Source: Brevundimonas sp. UBA4553 (GTDB lineage Bacteria; Pseudomonadota; Alphaproteobacteria; Caulobacterales; Caulobacteraceae). From it: a stretch of DNA of 64,000 nt. The notes under the pieces were generated by a model that saw only the letters and a program-made list of their open reading frames with translations, had not been told where the DNA came from and made no database searches. Location: assembly GCF_002387245.1 (NCBI RefSeq), contig NZ_DGLD01000002.1, positions 209,391 through 273,390 of the forward strand. Reading direction: 5' to 3'. Positions 9,067 through 16,767 of the stretch are shown here, piece after piece. The number at the start of each line of letters is the position of its first letter. Position 1 is the first letter of the stretch. Both the position numbers and the translations under genes were made by a program.

Positions 9067-9732
9067 TCAGCGGCCCTTGATCAGCGGGTCGATGGCCGCC
9101 GACAGGGTTTCCAGCGAGTGGTCGGCCATGCGCCGGCCGTTGACGAAGAAGGTCGGCGTGCCGTCGACGCCGGCGGCGATGGCGCTCTCCACGTCCTCTT
9201 GCAGGGCCTTCTGCGTCTGGGGATCAGCGAGGCAGGCGTCGATCTGCGCCTCGGTGCGGCCGCTGACGCCGACGGCGCCCACGTACCAATCGCGCGCATT
9301 TCCGCTGGCGAAGGCGGCGGCCTGACCCGCCATGAAGTGACGCGCGACGTCGAAGAAGCGGTCCGGCGCCGCGCAGCGCGCGATGGCGGCGGCGGTGGCG
9401 GCGACCTGGGCCGGCTGTGTCGGCAGATCGCGGAACACCAGCTTGACCTTGCCGGTGTCGATGTAGCGCGCCTTGAACGTCGGCATGACGTCGTTCGTCC
9501 AAGCGGCGCAGTGGCTGCAGGTGAAGGAGGCGTACTCGATCACCGTGACCGGCGCGTCGGCGCTGCCTAGCACCCGGTCTGCGGCGGTCACCACCGGCAC
9601 GGCGGCCACCGTTGAGGTGGTCGCCATGGCGGACGGGGTGTCGGCGGCGAAGGCGGCAGGCGCGGCGGCCAGAACAGCCCCGCTCATGGCCAGGGTCGTC
9701 AGGGTTCTGAACATGTCCGATCGCGCCTGCAT
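9067..9732 (-). CDS. DsbA-family periplasmic thiol:disulfide oxidoreductase (copy 1)
   Basis: The 221-aa secreted thioredoxin-fold protein probably handles disulfides in the periplasm. The N terminus is a signal peptide (LAMSGAVLAAAPAAFAADT). The active-site motif is CSHC within YASFTCSHCAAW, the helical insertion follows, and the cis-proline loop is GTPTFFVNGRRM near residues 190-200. This layout fits DsbA-type thioredoxin_4 proteins. It is paralogous to the next gene upstream and lies 10 bp from smc. The start is taken at 9732, six bases after the upstream stop; an internal Met at 9714 is an alternative. The substrate is unknown. Confidence 0.85.
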   Translation of the reverse strand: MQARSDMFRTLTTLAMSGAVLAAAPAAFAADTPSAMATTSTVAAVPVVTAADRVLGSADAPVTVIEYASFTCSHCAAWTNDVMPTFKARYIDTGKVKLVFRDLPTQPAQVAATAAAIARCAAPDRFFDVARHFMAGQAAAFASGNARDWYVGAVGVSGRTEAQIDACLADPQTQKALQEDVESAIAAGVDGTPTFFVNGRRMADHSLETLSAAIDPLIKGR

Positions 9733-9738
9733 CGTCGT

Positions 9739-10368
9739 TTACTTGGCCAGTTCGGCGTCGATGGCTTCAGACAGGCCCGACAGGCTGCTGTCCAGCACCT
9801 TGGTGCCATTGACCAGGAAGGTCGGGGTGCCGGTCACGCCGGCGTCGATGCCGGCCTTGATACGGTTGCTCATTTCCTCGATGGCGGCCTTGTCGCTGAT
9901 GCAGGCCTCGGTCTGCTCCTGGCTCAGGCCTGCGGCGGCGGCGGCGCGGAACAGGGTGGTGCGCGGCGCGACGCCCGCCACCCACTCCTTCTGGCTGGCC
10001 ATGATGTCGTGGACGACGTCGAAATACTTGTCGGGGCCGGCGCAGCGCGCGATCAGGAAGCCGGCGACGGCGATGTCCTGTGGCGGGGTCGGGAATTCGC
10101 GGAAGACGTAGCGGACCTTCTTGGTGTCCACATACTTGGTCTTGAACTCGGGCCAGACCTCCTCGTTCCAGACGGCGCAGTGGCCGCAGGTGACCGAGGC
10201 GTACTCGATGACCGTGACCTTGGCGTCTTCGCCAGCGCCCATGCCCATGTCGCCCTGGGCGGCGGCGCCGCCCTTGGCGGTGCAGCCGGCGACGGTGGCC
10301 ATCGCGGCCAGCGCGGCGGCGGTCAGGGCCGCGCGGCGGCTCATCGAAGCGTAACGGAACGTAGCCAT
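9739..10368 (-). CDS. DsbA-family thiol:disulfide oxidoreductase, probable lipoprotein (copy 2)
   Basis: This 209-aa paralogue of the adjacent copy 1 shares the same fold: EYASVTCGHCAVW with a CGHC active site, EFPTPPQDIAVAGFLIARCA, and the cis-Pro loop GTPTFLVNGTKV. The N terminus carries MSRRAALTAAALAAMATVAGC, a signal sequence ending in a VAGC lipobox, so it may be lipid-anchored where copy 1 is soluble. MSRRAA also resembles a twin-arginine start. The start is uncertain: ATG 10368 is used, with 10344 as alternative. Tandem arrangement with six bases between the copies suggests an old duplication and joint expression. Confidence 0.84.
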   Translation of the reverse strand: MATFRYASMSRRAALTAAALAAMATVAGCTAKGGAAAQGDMGMGAGEDAKVTVIEYASVTCGHCAVWNEEVWPEFKTKYVDTKKVRYVFREFPTPPQDIAVAGFLIARCAGPDKYFDVVHDIMASQKEWVAGVAPRTTLFRAAAAAGLSQEQTEACISDKAAIEEMSNRIKAGIDAGVTGTPTFLVNGTKVLDSSLSGLSEAIDAELAK

Positions 10369-10468
10369 GGATCGTCCTTGGGCGAGAGTGTGACTCAAAA
10401 GGATGGCGCGATTCCCTGAGGCGCGCGCGATCCGCTTAGTTGTCGAGAACAGGTGCGGCGAAGGTTTG

Positions 10469-11032
10469 TCAACGGCGCTGGCTTTCCGGAGGCTGCGACA
10501 GCACCGCGCGTCCGAGCTTGCGCAAGGCGGCTTTCAGCCCATCCGGCGCGTTTTCGACGGAGGCGGCCAACTCCGTTTCGACCGAGGCCGGCAGGGGAGG
10601 CAGGACCATCTTGCCGCGCGCCCGGGGCTTGGCGCCGGCCACGGGCAGGGGCTTCACCGGCCCTTGGGCGATGCGCAGCCGCTCGACCGATCCGGCGCCG
10701 AGAAACAGGTTCACCCGCTGAATGATGTCTTCCGACTGATGCTGCACCAGCAGGGCGGCGGGACCGGCCACGCGCAGCTCCAGCGTGCCGCCGGCGGTCC
10801 CCCGGCCCTTGGTCAGCTTCTGGGGGCGGGTGACGCGCGCCAGGCGCTCGCCGACAATCTCGACCCAGCGCGGCTCCAGGGCGCCGGCGCCGCGTCCGAA
10901 CTGGGCGTCCAGCTTCTTGATCAGCGGGGCCAGTGACCGGCCAGCCGGGGGCGGCGGGCGCAATTGCGGGCGCGTCCGGCGTCTGGCCAGGATTTCGCGG
11001 GCTTCGCTTTCGGTGGGCAGAGGACGACGCAT
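10469..11032 (-). CDS. DUF721 / DciA-family protein
   Basis: The 187-aa product belongs to the DUF721 family, which includes DciA, the replicative-helicase loader found in bacteria lacking DnaC. The N-terminal half carries the domain: LAPLIKKLDAQFGRG, then WVEIVGERLARVTRPQKL and GTLELRVAGPAALLVQHQSEDIIQRVN, which match the family KH-like fold. The C terminus is Pro/Ala-rich and likely disordered. I set the start at 11032 (MRRPLPTESEAREIL); a longer frame upstream would overlap divergent mutY, whose start is 21 bp away. Neighbours smc and mutY fit a DNA-maintenance role. The helicase-loading function is inferred from the family only. Confidence 0.8.
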   Translation of the reverse strand: MRRPLPTESEAREILARRRTRPQLRPPPPAGRSLAPLIKKLDAQFGRGAGALEPRWVEIVGERLARVTRPQKLTKGRGTAGGTLELRVAGPAALLVQHQSEDIIQRVNLFLGAGSVERLRIAQGPVKPLPVAGAKPRARGKMVLPPLPASVETELAASVENAPDGLKAALRKLGRAVLSQPPESQRR

Positions 11033-11053
11033 TCGTCCTATATACCGCGACCC

Positions 11054-12073
11054 ATGCCTGACGTCTCTTCCCTCCGCGCCGCCCTGCTTGATTGGTACGA
11101 CGCCCATGCGCGGAGCCTGCCGTGGCGCGCGCCGCCGGGAAGCGCGACCCGCACGGACCCCTACCGGGTCTGGCTGTCCGAGGTCATGCTGCAACAGACG
11201 ACAGTGCCGCACGCCGCCCCCTATTTCGAACGCTTCACGACGCGCTGGCCGACGGTCAGCGATCTGGCGGCGGTCGAGGACGGCGACCTGATGGCCGCCT
11301 GGGCGGGGCTGGGCTACTACGCCCGCGCGCGCAACCTGCTGGCCTGCGCCCGCGCCGTGGCCCGCGATCATGGCGGGGTGTTTCCCGATCAGGAGGCGGC
11401 GCTGCTGGCCCTGCCGGGGGTGGGCGCCTACACCGCCGCCGCCGTGGCGGCCATCGCCTTTGACCGACCGGCGAATGTCGTCGACGGCAATGTCGAGCGG
11501 GTCATGAGCCGCCTGTTCGCCGTCGAGACGCCGCTACCCGCCGCCAGGCCGGAACTGACGCGTCTGGCGGCCCTTTTCGTCAGCGATGACCGCCCCGGCG
11601 ACTGGCCTCAGGCCCTGATGGACCTTGGCTCGGGCGTCTGCCGCCCCAAGTCGCCGTCCTGCGACCTCTGTCCGCTGGCGTTCGGCTGCGAGGCGTTGAA
11701 GACCGGCGAACCGGGCCGCTATCCGCTGAAGGCGAAGAAGGCCGAGCGCCCGCACCGTCTGGGCCACGCCTTCGTCCTGCGCGACGCCAGAGGGCGGATT
11801 GGTCTGGTGCGCCGACCGGACAAGGGGCTTCTGGGCGGCATGGTCGGGTTGCCCACCTCGGACTGGAGCGCATCGCCTGCGTTTCAGCCTCCGGTCGCCG
11901 CCGACTGGACCCAGGCGGGCGCGGTCGATCACGTCTTCACCCATTTCACGCTGACCCTGACCGTTCACGCCGGCGTGGGGGAAGGCGACTTCCTGTGGAT
12001 GGACGCGCAGGAAGCGCTGGCCGCCCTGCCGACGGTGTTCAGGAAGGCGCTTGAGCGCGGCCTGGCGATCTAG
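11054..12073 (+). CDS. mutY: A/G-specific adenine glycosylase MutY
   Basis: MutY removes adenine mispaired with 8-oxoguanine. The 339-aa protein has the full set: LPWR near residue 22, catalytic Glu in SEVMLQQT (Glu about 43), the helix-hairpin-helix LPGVGAYTAAAVAAIAF, catalytic Asp in NVVDGNVERV, and the iron-sulfur loop with spacing C-x6-C-x2-C-x5-C in CRPKSPSCDLCPLAFGC. A Nudix-like C-terminal recognition domain ends with DHVFTHFTLTLTV. The ATG at 11054 is 21 bp from the divergent DUF721 gene. Its stop overlaps the stop of the convergent debranching-enzyme gene (CTAG at 12070-12073). Confidence 0.95.
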   Translation: MPDVSSLRAALLDWYDAHARSLPWRAPPGSATRTDPYRVWLSEVMLQQTTVPHAAPYFERFTTRWPTVSDLAAVEDGDLMAAWAGLGYYARARNLLACARAVARDHGGVFPDQEAALLALPGVGAYTAAAVAAIAFDRPANVVDGNVERVMSRLFAVETPLPAARPELTRLAALFVSDDRPGDWPQALMDLGSGVCRPKSPSCDLCPLAFGCEALKTGEPGRYPLKAKKAERPHRLGHAFVLRDARGRIGLVRRPDKGLLGGMVGLPTSDWSASPAFQPPVAADWTQAGAVDHVFTHFTLTLTVHAGVGEGDFLWMDAQEALAALPTVFRKALERGLAI

Positions 12074-14217
12074 CCCGTCACCCTCAGATTGACGATGCCG
12101 CTGCGTTCACGCGGCATGACGACGACCTGGCCGTCCAGCCTCTGGAAATGCAGGTCGATGATCCCGTCGCCGACCTGCAGCCGCGTGACGGACAGGCGAT
12201 CCACGCCCGGCGGCAGGGTGGGGTCGGCCACCTCAACCAACTGCTCGTTGGCGTCGATCGACAGACCCAGCGCGGCCTGCAACATCAGGAAGACCGAGCC
12301 CGCCGCCCAGGCCTGGGGCAGGCAGGCGACCGGATAGGCGATGGGCGGCTCGCCCGTCTCGCGGATGAAGCCGCAGAACAGCTCCGGCAGGCGCAGCTGG
12401 AAATGGGCGGCCGCGCCATAAATCTCGCCCAGCAGCATGGCCACCGCCCGCCGCTCGCCGTAGCCCGCCATGCCCGCCGCCGCCATCGCCGTGTCGTGCG
12501 GCCAGACCGAGCCGTTGTGATAGCTCATCGGATTGAAGCGGGCCTGCCCCTTGGCCAGGGTCCGCAGCCCCCAGCCTGAGCGGAACTCCGCCGTCAGCAT
12601 CCGGCGGGTCACCAGCCGGGCCCGTTCGGGCGACGGCAGACCGCTGAACAACAGGTGCCCGGCGTTTGAGCCGACCGCACGCATCTGTTTGCCGTCGCCG
12701 TCCAGCGCCACGGCGTAGAAGTTCTGATCCTCCATCCAGAACCGGTCCTCGACCAGCTTGCGCACGGTTTCGGCTCGCGCCCGCCAGTGGTCGGCCCGGT
12801 CGTCGCCCATGCGCCCGCCCATCTCGGCCAGGGCCGTCCAGGCGGCGAAGGCGTAGCCCTGCACCTCCAGCAGCGCGACAGGGCCCTTGGGAAAGCGGCC
12901 GTCGGTGTCGAAGATGGAGTCCTCGCTGTCCTTCCATCCCTGATTGGAAAGCCCGGTTTCGGCGCCCCGCGCATAGTCGATCAGGCCGTCGCCGTTGCTG
13001 TCGCCATAGTCGCTCATCCACCCCGCGGCCGCGATCAGGTTGGGCCATAGGGCGCGGATCGTGTCGAAATCCCCTGTGCGTCTGGCGTAGGCGCCCGCCA
13101 GGGCGATGAACAGGCAGGTGGTGTCGACCCCGCCGTAGTAAAGGCCGAAGGGCACCTCGCCGAGGACCGACATCTCGCCGCCGCGCGTCTCGTGCATGAT
13201 CTTGCCGGGCGCGGAATCCATGAAGGCGTCGACCTCGGTCGCCTGCCGCGAGGCCAGGTAGGTCAGGACGCCGCGGGCCAGGCTGGGGTCGACCCACAGC
13301 ATCTGCCAGGCGGTGATGATCCCGTCTCGCCCGAACGGGGTCGAGAACCATGGCACCCCGGCATAGGGATAAGGGCCGGTCGGCAGGTCGGTGGTCAGCA
13401 GCGCGACGTCCGTCCGCGATTGGGTCAGCCAGTCGTTGATCCGCGGATCGCGGGGCGCTCGCACGCTGGCGCCGCGTCGCAGCCTGCGACGAATGGCCAG
13501 TCGCGCCTGGACGGCGTTCAGCCGCCAGCGGTCCTTGTCCGGCGTGTCGCAAACATCGACGCTGCATTCGATGTAGAGGTCCAGCTTCTTGCTTTTGGGC
13601 AGGCTGAACATGAACTCGGCCCGGTTTTCGCTCAGTCGCGCAGGGGGCTCCGAAAACGAAAGGCAACTGGTCCGCACGGTGTCGTCCAGCCCGGTATAGC
13701 GAAACGTGACGCGGCGACCGTCCATGACCGGCGGGTGAATGGTCCCGCGGCGCTTTCGGGGCGTGCCGCGCACCTGAAAGATGTCGGCGAAGTCGGCCCC
13801 GAATTCAAAGGCCAGCGGCAGCAGGATGTCCTCGATGCCGTGGTTGACCATGCGCACCCGCTCGAACAGCCGCTTGTCCCAGAGGAAACGCCTGCGCTCC
13901 AGATGCAGCACGCCCGCCGGCGCCGAGCGTCCGCCCATCGGCGGCAGCGGGCGATTGGTCGAGTGGCAGGTGAAGAAGACATTGTCTTCCGTCACGCCGG
14001 AACTGAGCCGCGACGGCCGCGCCCGCCCGACGGTCAGGACGAAATGCGACAACAGTCGGGTGTCGCGGTCGAACAGTCCGTCGGCCCCGCTTTTCACGTC
14101 GCCCCAGTGGTCCGCCACCAGAAAGGTGTCGGCGTCCTTCAGGGCCATCAGCGTTTCGAGACCGTCCTGGTCGTTGGTATCGGCGGCCGTGGTCTGGACC
14201 GAATAGGCGTCGTCCAT
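12070..14217 (-). CDS. Amylo-alpha-1,6-glucosidase / glycogen debranching enzyme-type glycoside hydrolase
   Basis: The 715-aa predicted cytoplasmic protein has an N-terminal glycogen-debranching (GDE_N_bis) domain: MALKDADTFLVADHWGDVK and GLFDRDTRLLSHFVLTV. An (alpha/alpha)6-barrel hydrolase domain follows, with GVPWFSTPFGRDGIITAWQM, GDSNGDGLIDYARG, NQGWKDSEDSIF and YHNGSVWPHDTAMAAAG, which supply the acidic catalytic residues typical of GH63/GH133-like barrels. The start at 14217 opens directly into the family N terminus. It is 22 bp downstream of a GT4 gene and likely in one operon. The real substrate may be glycogen-like or another alpha-glucoside; it cannot be told here. Confidence 0.83.
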   Translation of the reverse strand: MDDAYSVQTTAADTNDQDGLETLMALKDADTFLVADHWGDVKSGADGLFDRDTRLLSHFVLTVGRARPSRLSSGVTEDNVFFTCHSTNRPLPPMGGRSAPAGVLHLERRRFLWDKRLFERVRMVNHGIEDILLPLAFEFGADFADIFQVRGTPRKRRGTIHPPVMDGRRVTFRYTGLDDTVRTSCLSFSEPPARLSENRAEFMFSLPKSKKLDLYIECSVDVCDTPDKDRWRLNAVQARLAIRRRLRRGASVRAPRDPRINDWLTQSRTDVALLTTDLPTGPYPYAGVPWFSTPFGRDGIITAWQMLWVDPSLARGVLTYLASRQATEVDAFMDSAPGKIMHETRGGEMSVLGEVPFGLYYGGVDTTCLFIALAGAYARRTGDFDTIRALWPNLIAAAGWMSDYGDSNGDGLIDYARGAETGLSNQGWKDSEDSIFDTDGRFPKGPVALLEVQGYAFAAWTALAEMGGRMGDDRADHWRARAETVRKLVEDRFWMEDQNFYAVALDGDGKQMRAVGSNAGHLLFSGLPSPERARLVTRRMLTAEFRSGWGLRTLAKGQARFNPMSYHNGSVWPHDTAMAAAGMAGYGERRAVAMLLGEIYGAAAHFQLRLPELFCGFIRETGEPPIAYPVACLPQAWAAGSVFLMLQAALGLSIDANEQLVEVADPTLPPGVDRLSVTRLQVGDGIIDLHFQRLDGQVVVMPRERSGIVNLRVTG

Positions 14218-14239
14218 GGTCTGCCTCGTTTCAGCGCGC

Positions 14240-15406
14240 TTATCCCCCCCTGAGAGAAATGGTCGAAGGCAGGAAGGGTTCAGCGGGAATACCTCCCGCA
14301 ATCGCAAAGCTGCGCTCCTCGTTGGCGACGCGGGGCGGCGCCCGAACCCCGTCGAGGACGTGGGCGGCGTAAGGCCGTCGGGCCAGCAGGTCGCCGTAGA
14401 CGTCGAGATAGCGTCGCGCCATCGCCGTGGCGGAGAAGCGCAGGTCGAACCGCGCCCGGATCGCTTCTCGGTCCAGACGGTGCGCCTGCTCGGCGGCGGC
14501 GACCGCCTGTTCCACCGTATCGACCAGGAAGCCGGTCGCGCCGTCTTCAATGATCTCGGGCGTCGATCCGCAGCGGAATGCGACCACGGGCGTGCCGCAG
14601 GCGATCGCCTCGATCATCACCAGGCCGAACGGCTCGGGCCAGTCGATGGGGAAGAGCAAAGCCTCCGCGCCGCCCAGGAAGGCGGACTTCTGATCGTCGC
14701 CGATCTCGCCGATGTATTCGACCAGGGGATGAGCGTCGATCATCGGCTTGATGACCGTGTCCCAATAGGCCTTGTCGGCAGCATCGACCTTGGCCGCCAT
14801 CTTCAACGGCTTGCCGAGCCGCTTGGCGATCTCGATGGCGCGGTCAGGCCGCTTCTCCGGCGAGATGCGGCCGAGAAAGGCGAGGTAGCCCTGCGACGTC
14901 GGCGAAAACCGGTAGAGATCGCCGGGCATCCCATGATGCACCGTGGCCTTCCAGTTGGCGTACGGCAACGGGCGACGCTGGTCGTCGGAGATGGAGACCA
15001 GTCCGAACTCCGACCAGCGCTCATAGACGCCCGGCAGGTCCTTCAGGTCGAGCCGTCCATGCAGGGTGGTGAGGGTCTTGTCCGCCAAATCCCGGAAGAA
15101 GGGGAACTGGATCAGGTCGGTGTGGAAATGGATGACGTCGAAGTCGTCGGCGCGATCCAGAACCTCGGCCAGCAGGGTCATGTGCGCGGCCATGTCGGAT
15201 TTGAGCGGCGCCGGGTCCAGCCGGATGGCCTGATCCCGCACGGCGACCAGCCTCGCCCGCGTCTCGGCGTCGGCGCTGGCGAACAGGGTGACGTCGTGAC
15301 CCAGTTCGACCAGGGCGTCGGTCAGGTGGGCGACCACCCTTTCCGTTCCGCCGTAGAGGCGCGGGGGCACCGCCTCGTACAAGGGGGTCACCTGTGCGAT
15401 CTTCAT
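14240..15406 (-). CDS. GT4-family glycosyltransferase
   Basis: The 388-aa GT-B glycosyltransferase begins MKIAQVTPLYEAVPPRLYGG, typical of GT4 starch/glycogen-synthase-like and mannosyltransferase-like enzymes. Further motifs are TTLHGRLD, YLAFLGRISPEKRPD (nucleotide-sugar domain start) and EPFGLVMIEAIACGTPVVAF with the E-x7-E catalytic/donor-binding motif. The start at 15406 places the glycine loop at the N terminus; an upstream in-frame Met at 15451 has no supporting homology. With the downstream debranching-type hydrolase it forms a two-gene set, suggesting synthesis and trimming of an alpha-glucan or glucoside. Donor and acceptor are unknown. Confidence 0.85.
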   Translation of the reverse strand: MKIAQVTPLYEAVPPRLYGGTERVVAHLTDALVELGHDVTLFASADAETRARLVAVRDQAIRLDPAPLKSDMAAHMTLLAEVLDRADDFDVIHFHTDLIQFPFFRDLADKTLTTLHGRLDLKDLPGVYERWSEFGLVSISDDQRRPLPYANWKATVHHGMPGDLYRFSPTSQGYLAFLGRISPEKRPDRAIEIAKRLGKPLKMAAKVDAADKAYWDTVIKPMIDAHPLVEYIGEIGDDQKSAFLGGAEALLFPIDWPEPFGLVMIEAIACGTPVVAFRCGSTPEIIEDGATGFLVDTVEQAVAAAEQAHRLDREAIRARFDLRFSATAMARRYLDVYGDLLARRPYAAHVLDGVRAPPRVANEERSFAIAGGIPAEPFLPSTISLRGG

Positions 15407-15537
15407 GTGCTGGCTCCAGCGCCCCCGATGGAGCACTGGAGTCGTCAACACGGGCTGCCGGTCGAAGTTCCAGCGTTGCCGGAACGATAAAATATCAGCT
15501 CGGCCGACGGCTTACCGCAGGTGCGAACGGGCGCGCC

Positions 15538-16617
15538 CTATTGCATCCCGGCGCGGATTTCGGTGCGCAGGGCGTCGATGGGTTTCAGGCCGGTGTCGGT
15601 CTTGAAGCGCCAGTAGGTCCAGCCGTTGCAGGCCGGGGCGTTTTCCAGCAGGGCGCCCAGCTTGTGGATCGAGCCGGTCATGGACCCGGACACCAGCGAG
15701 CCGTCGGCGCGGACACGGGCCTCGTGGTCGCCCTTGGGGCAGTAGAGCTTGTCGCCGGGGGCCAGCAGGCCCGCTTCGACCAGGGCGCCGAACGGCACCT
15801 TGGGTTCGGCCCGCTTGGAAGTCGTGACGACCAGGTCCTCGGGCGCGGCGGGGATGACCGCCTTGATGCGCTTCTCGGCGACCTTGGCGTAGCCCTCGTC
15901 GCGCTCGATGCCGATGAAGCGACGGCCCAGACGCTTGGCCGCGGCGCCCGTGGTGCCGGTGCCGAAGAAGGGATCCAGAATGACGTCGCCGACGCGGCTG
16001 GCCGACAGGATGACCCGGTGCAGCAGGGCTTCGGGCTTCTGGGTGGGGTGAGCCTTGTCGCCGTTCTCGTCCTTCAGGCGCTCGGCGCCGGTGCACAGGG
16101 CCAGGGTCCAGTCCGAACGCATCTGGGTGTCTTCATTGAAGGCCTTCAGCGCGTCGTAGTTGAAGGTGTACCGCTTCTGCTCGCGCGACTTGGCGGCCCA
16201 GATCAGGGTCTCATGGGCGTTGGTGAAGCGGGTGCCCTTGAAGTTCGGCATCGGGTTGGACTTGCGCCAGATGATGTCGTTCAGCACCCAGAAACCCAGG
16301 TCCTGCATCGCCGAGCCAAGTCGGAAGATGTTGTGGTAGCTGCCGATGACCCAGAGCGAGCCCTCGTCCTTCAGCACGCGGCGGCACTCGGTCAGCCAGG
16401 CGCGGGTGAAGGCGTCATAGGCGGCGAAGCTGTCGAACTTGTCCCATTCGTCATCGACCGCGTCGACCTTGGAATTGTCGGGACGCAGCAGGTCGCCGCC
16501 CAGCTGCAGGTTATAGGGCGGGTCGGCGAAGACCATGTCCACCGACTTGTCCGGCAGGCCTTTCAGCACCTCGATGCAGTCGCCACGCAGGATGACGTCG
16601 GTCTTCAACTCGGACAT
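15538..16617 (-). CDS. ccrM: Cell-cycle-regulated DNA adenine methyltransferase CcrM (GANTC)
   Basis: CcrM methylates the adenine of GANTC at the end of replication in Alphaproteobacteria and coordinates transcription with the cell cycle. The 359-aa length nearly equals the Caulobacter enzyme. The beta-class order is visible: catalytic DPPY at residues 32-35 (ADPPYNLQLGGDLLRPDNSK), then the SAM motif DPFFGTGTTG at 215-224 with RRFIGIERD. HPTQKPEALLHRVI precedes the SAM motif. The C-terminal ~80 residues (PKVPFGALVEAGLLAPGD ... WTYWRFKT) are the CcrM-specific DNA-recognition domain absent from plain restriction methyltransferases. No restriction gene is adjacent. It is divergent from murC across a region holding two GANTC sites. 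Confidence 0.97.
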   Translation of the reverse strand: MSELKTDVILRGDCIEVLKGLPDKSVDMVFADPPYNLQLGGDLLRPDNSKVDAVDDEWDKFDSFAAYDAFTRAWLTECRRVLKDEGSLWVIGSYHNIFRLGSAMQDLGFWVLNDIIWRKSNPMPNFKGTRFTNAHETLIWAAKSREQKRYTFNYDALKAFNEDTQMRSDWTLALCTGAERLKDENGDKAHPTQKPEALLHRVILSASRVGDVILDPFFGTGTTGAAAKRLGRRFIGIERDEGYAKVAEKRIKAVIPAAPEDLVVTTSKRAEPKVPFGALVEAGLLAPGDKLYCPKGDHEARVRADGSLVSGSMTGSIHKLGALLENAPACNGWTYWRFKTDTGLKPIDALRTEIRAGMQ

Positions 16618-16654
16618 GGAATAAGCGGCCCCGGACAGATGAGGCGCTTATGGT

Positions 16655-16659
16655 GAATC
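16655..16659. promoter_or_regulatory. GANTC methylation site in ccrM-murC divergent region
   Basis: GAATC lies 38 bp upstream of the ccrM start codon. Close by is a TTAACC half-site (minus strand, 16665-16670) of the CtrA type, with a weaker upstream GTTAC at imperfect spacing. In Caulobacter the ccrM promoter is CtrA-activated and its leader holds GANTC sites. The sequence is consistent with similar control but does not prove it. Confidence 0.5.
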
Positions 16660-16702
16660 CTTACGGTTAAGGCGGAGTAACCAGACTTAAGAACCCGACG
16701 GA

Positions 16703-16719
16703 CCGAGAGAATCTCTCGG
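16703..16719. promoter_or_regulatory. Palindrome centred on a GANTC site upstream of murC
   Basis: The 17-bp perfect palindrome CCGAGAGAATCTCTCGG has 8-bp arms around one central A. Its centre is the GANTC site GAATC at 16709-16713. It lies 48 bp before the chosen murC start and 9 bp before an alternative upstream ATG (16729). It could be an operator for a dimeric regulator or a small mRNA hairpin; methylation by CcrM could modulate protein binding. Function is inferred from symmetry only. Confidence 0.45.
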
Positions 16720-16767
16720 TCGGCAAAGATGGTGCAAATCGCAGGCTGTCTGAGCTATGAGGCGAAG

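Noticed and set aside
16620..16767. CtrA box of full TTAA-N7-TTAAC form in the ccrM promoter
   Set aside because: Only half-sites are clear (TTAACC at 16665-16670 on the minus strand); spacing to the other half is 6 not 7 bases, so I report GANTC sites only.
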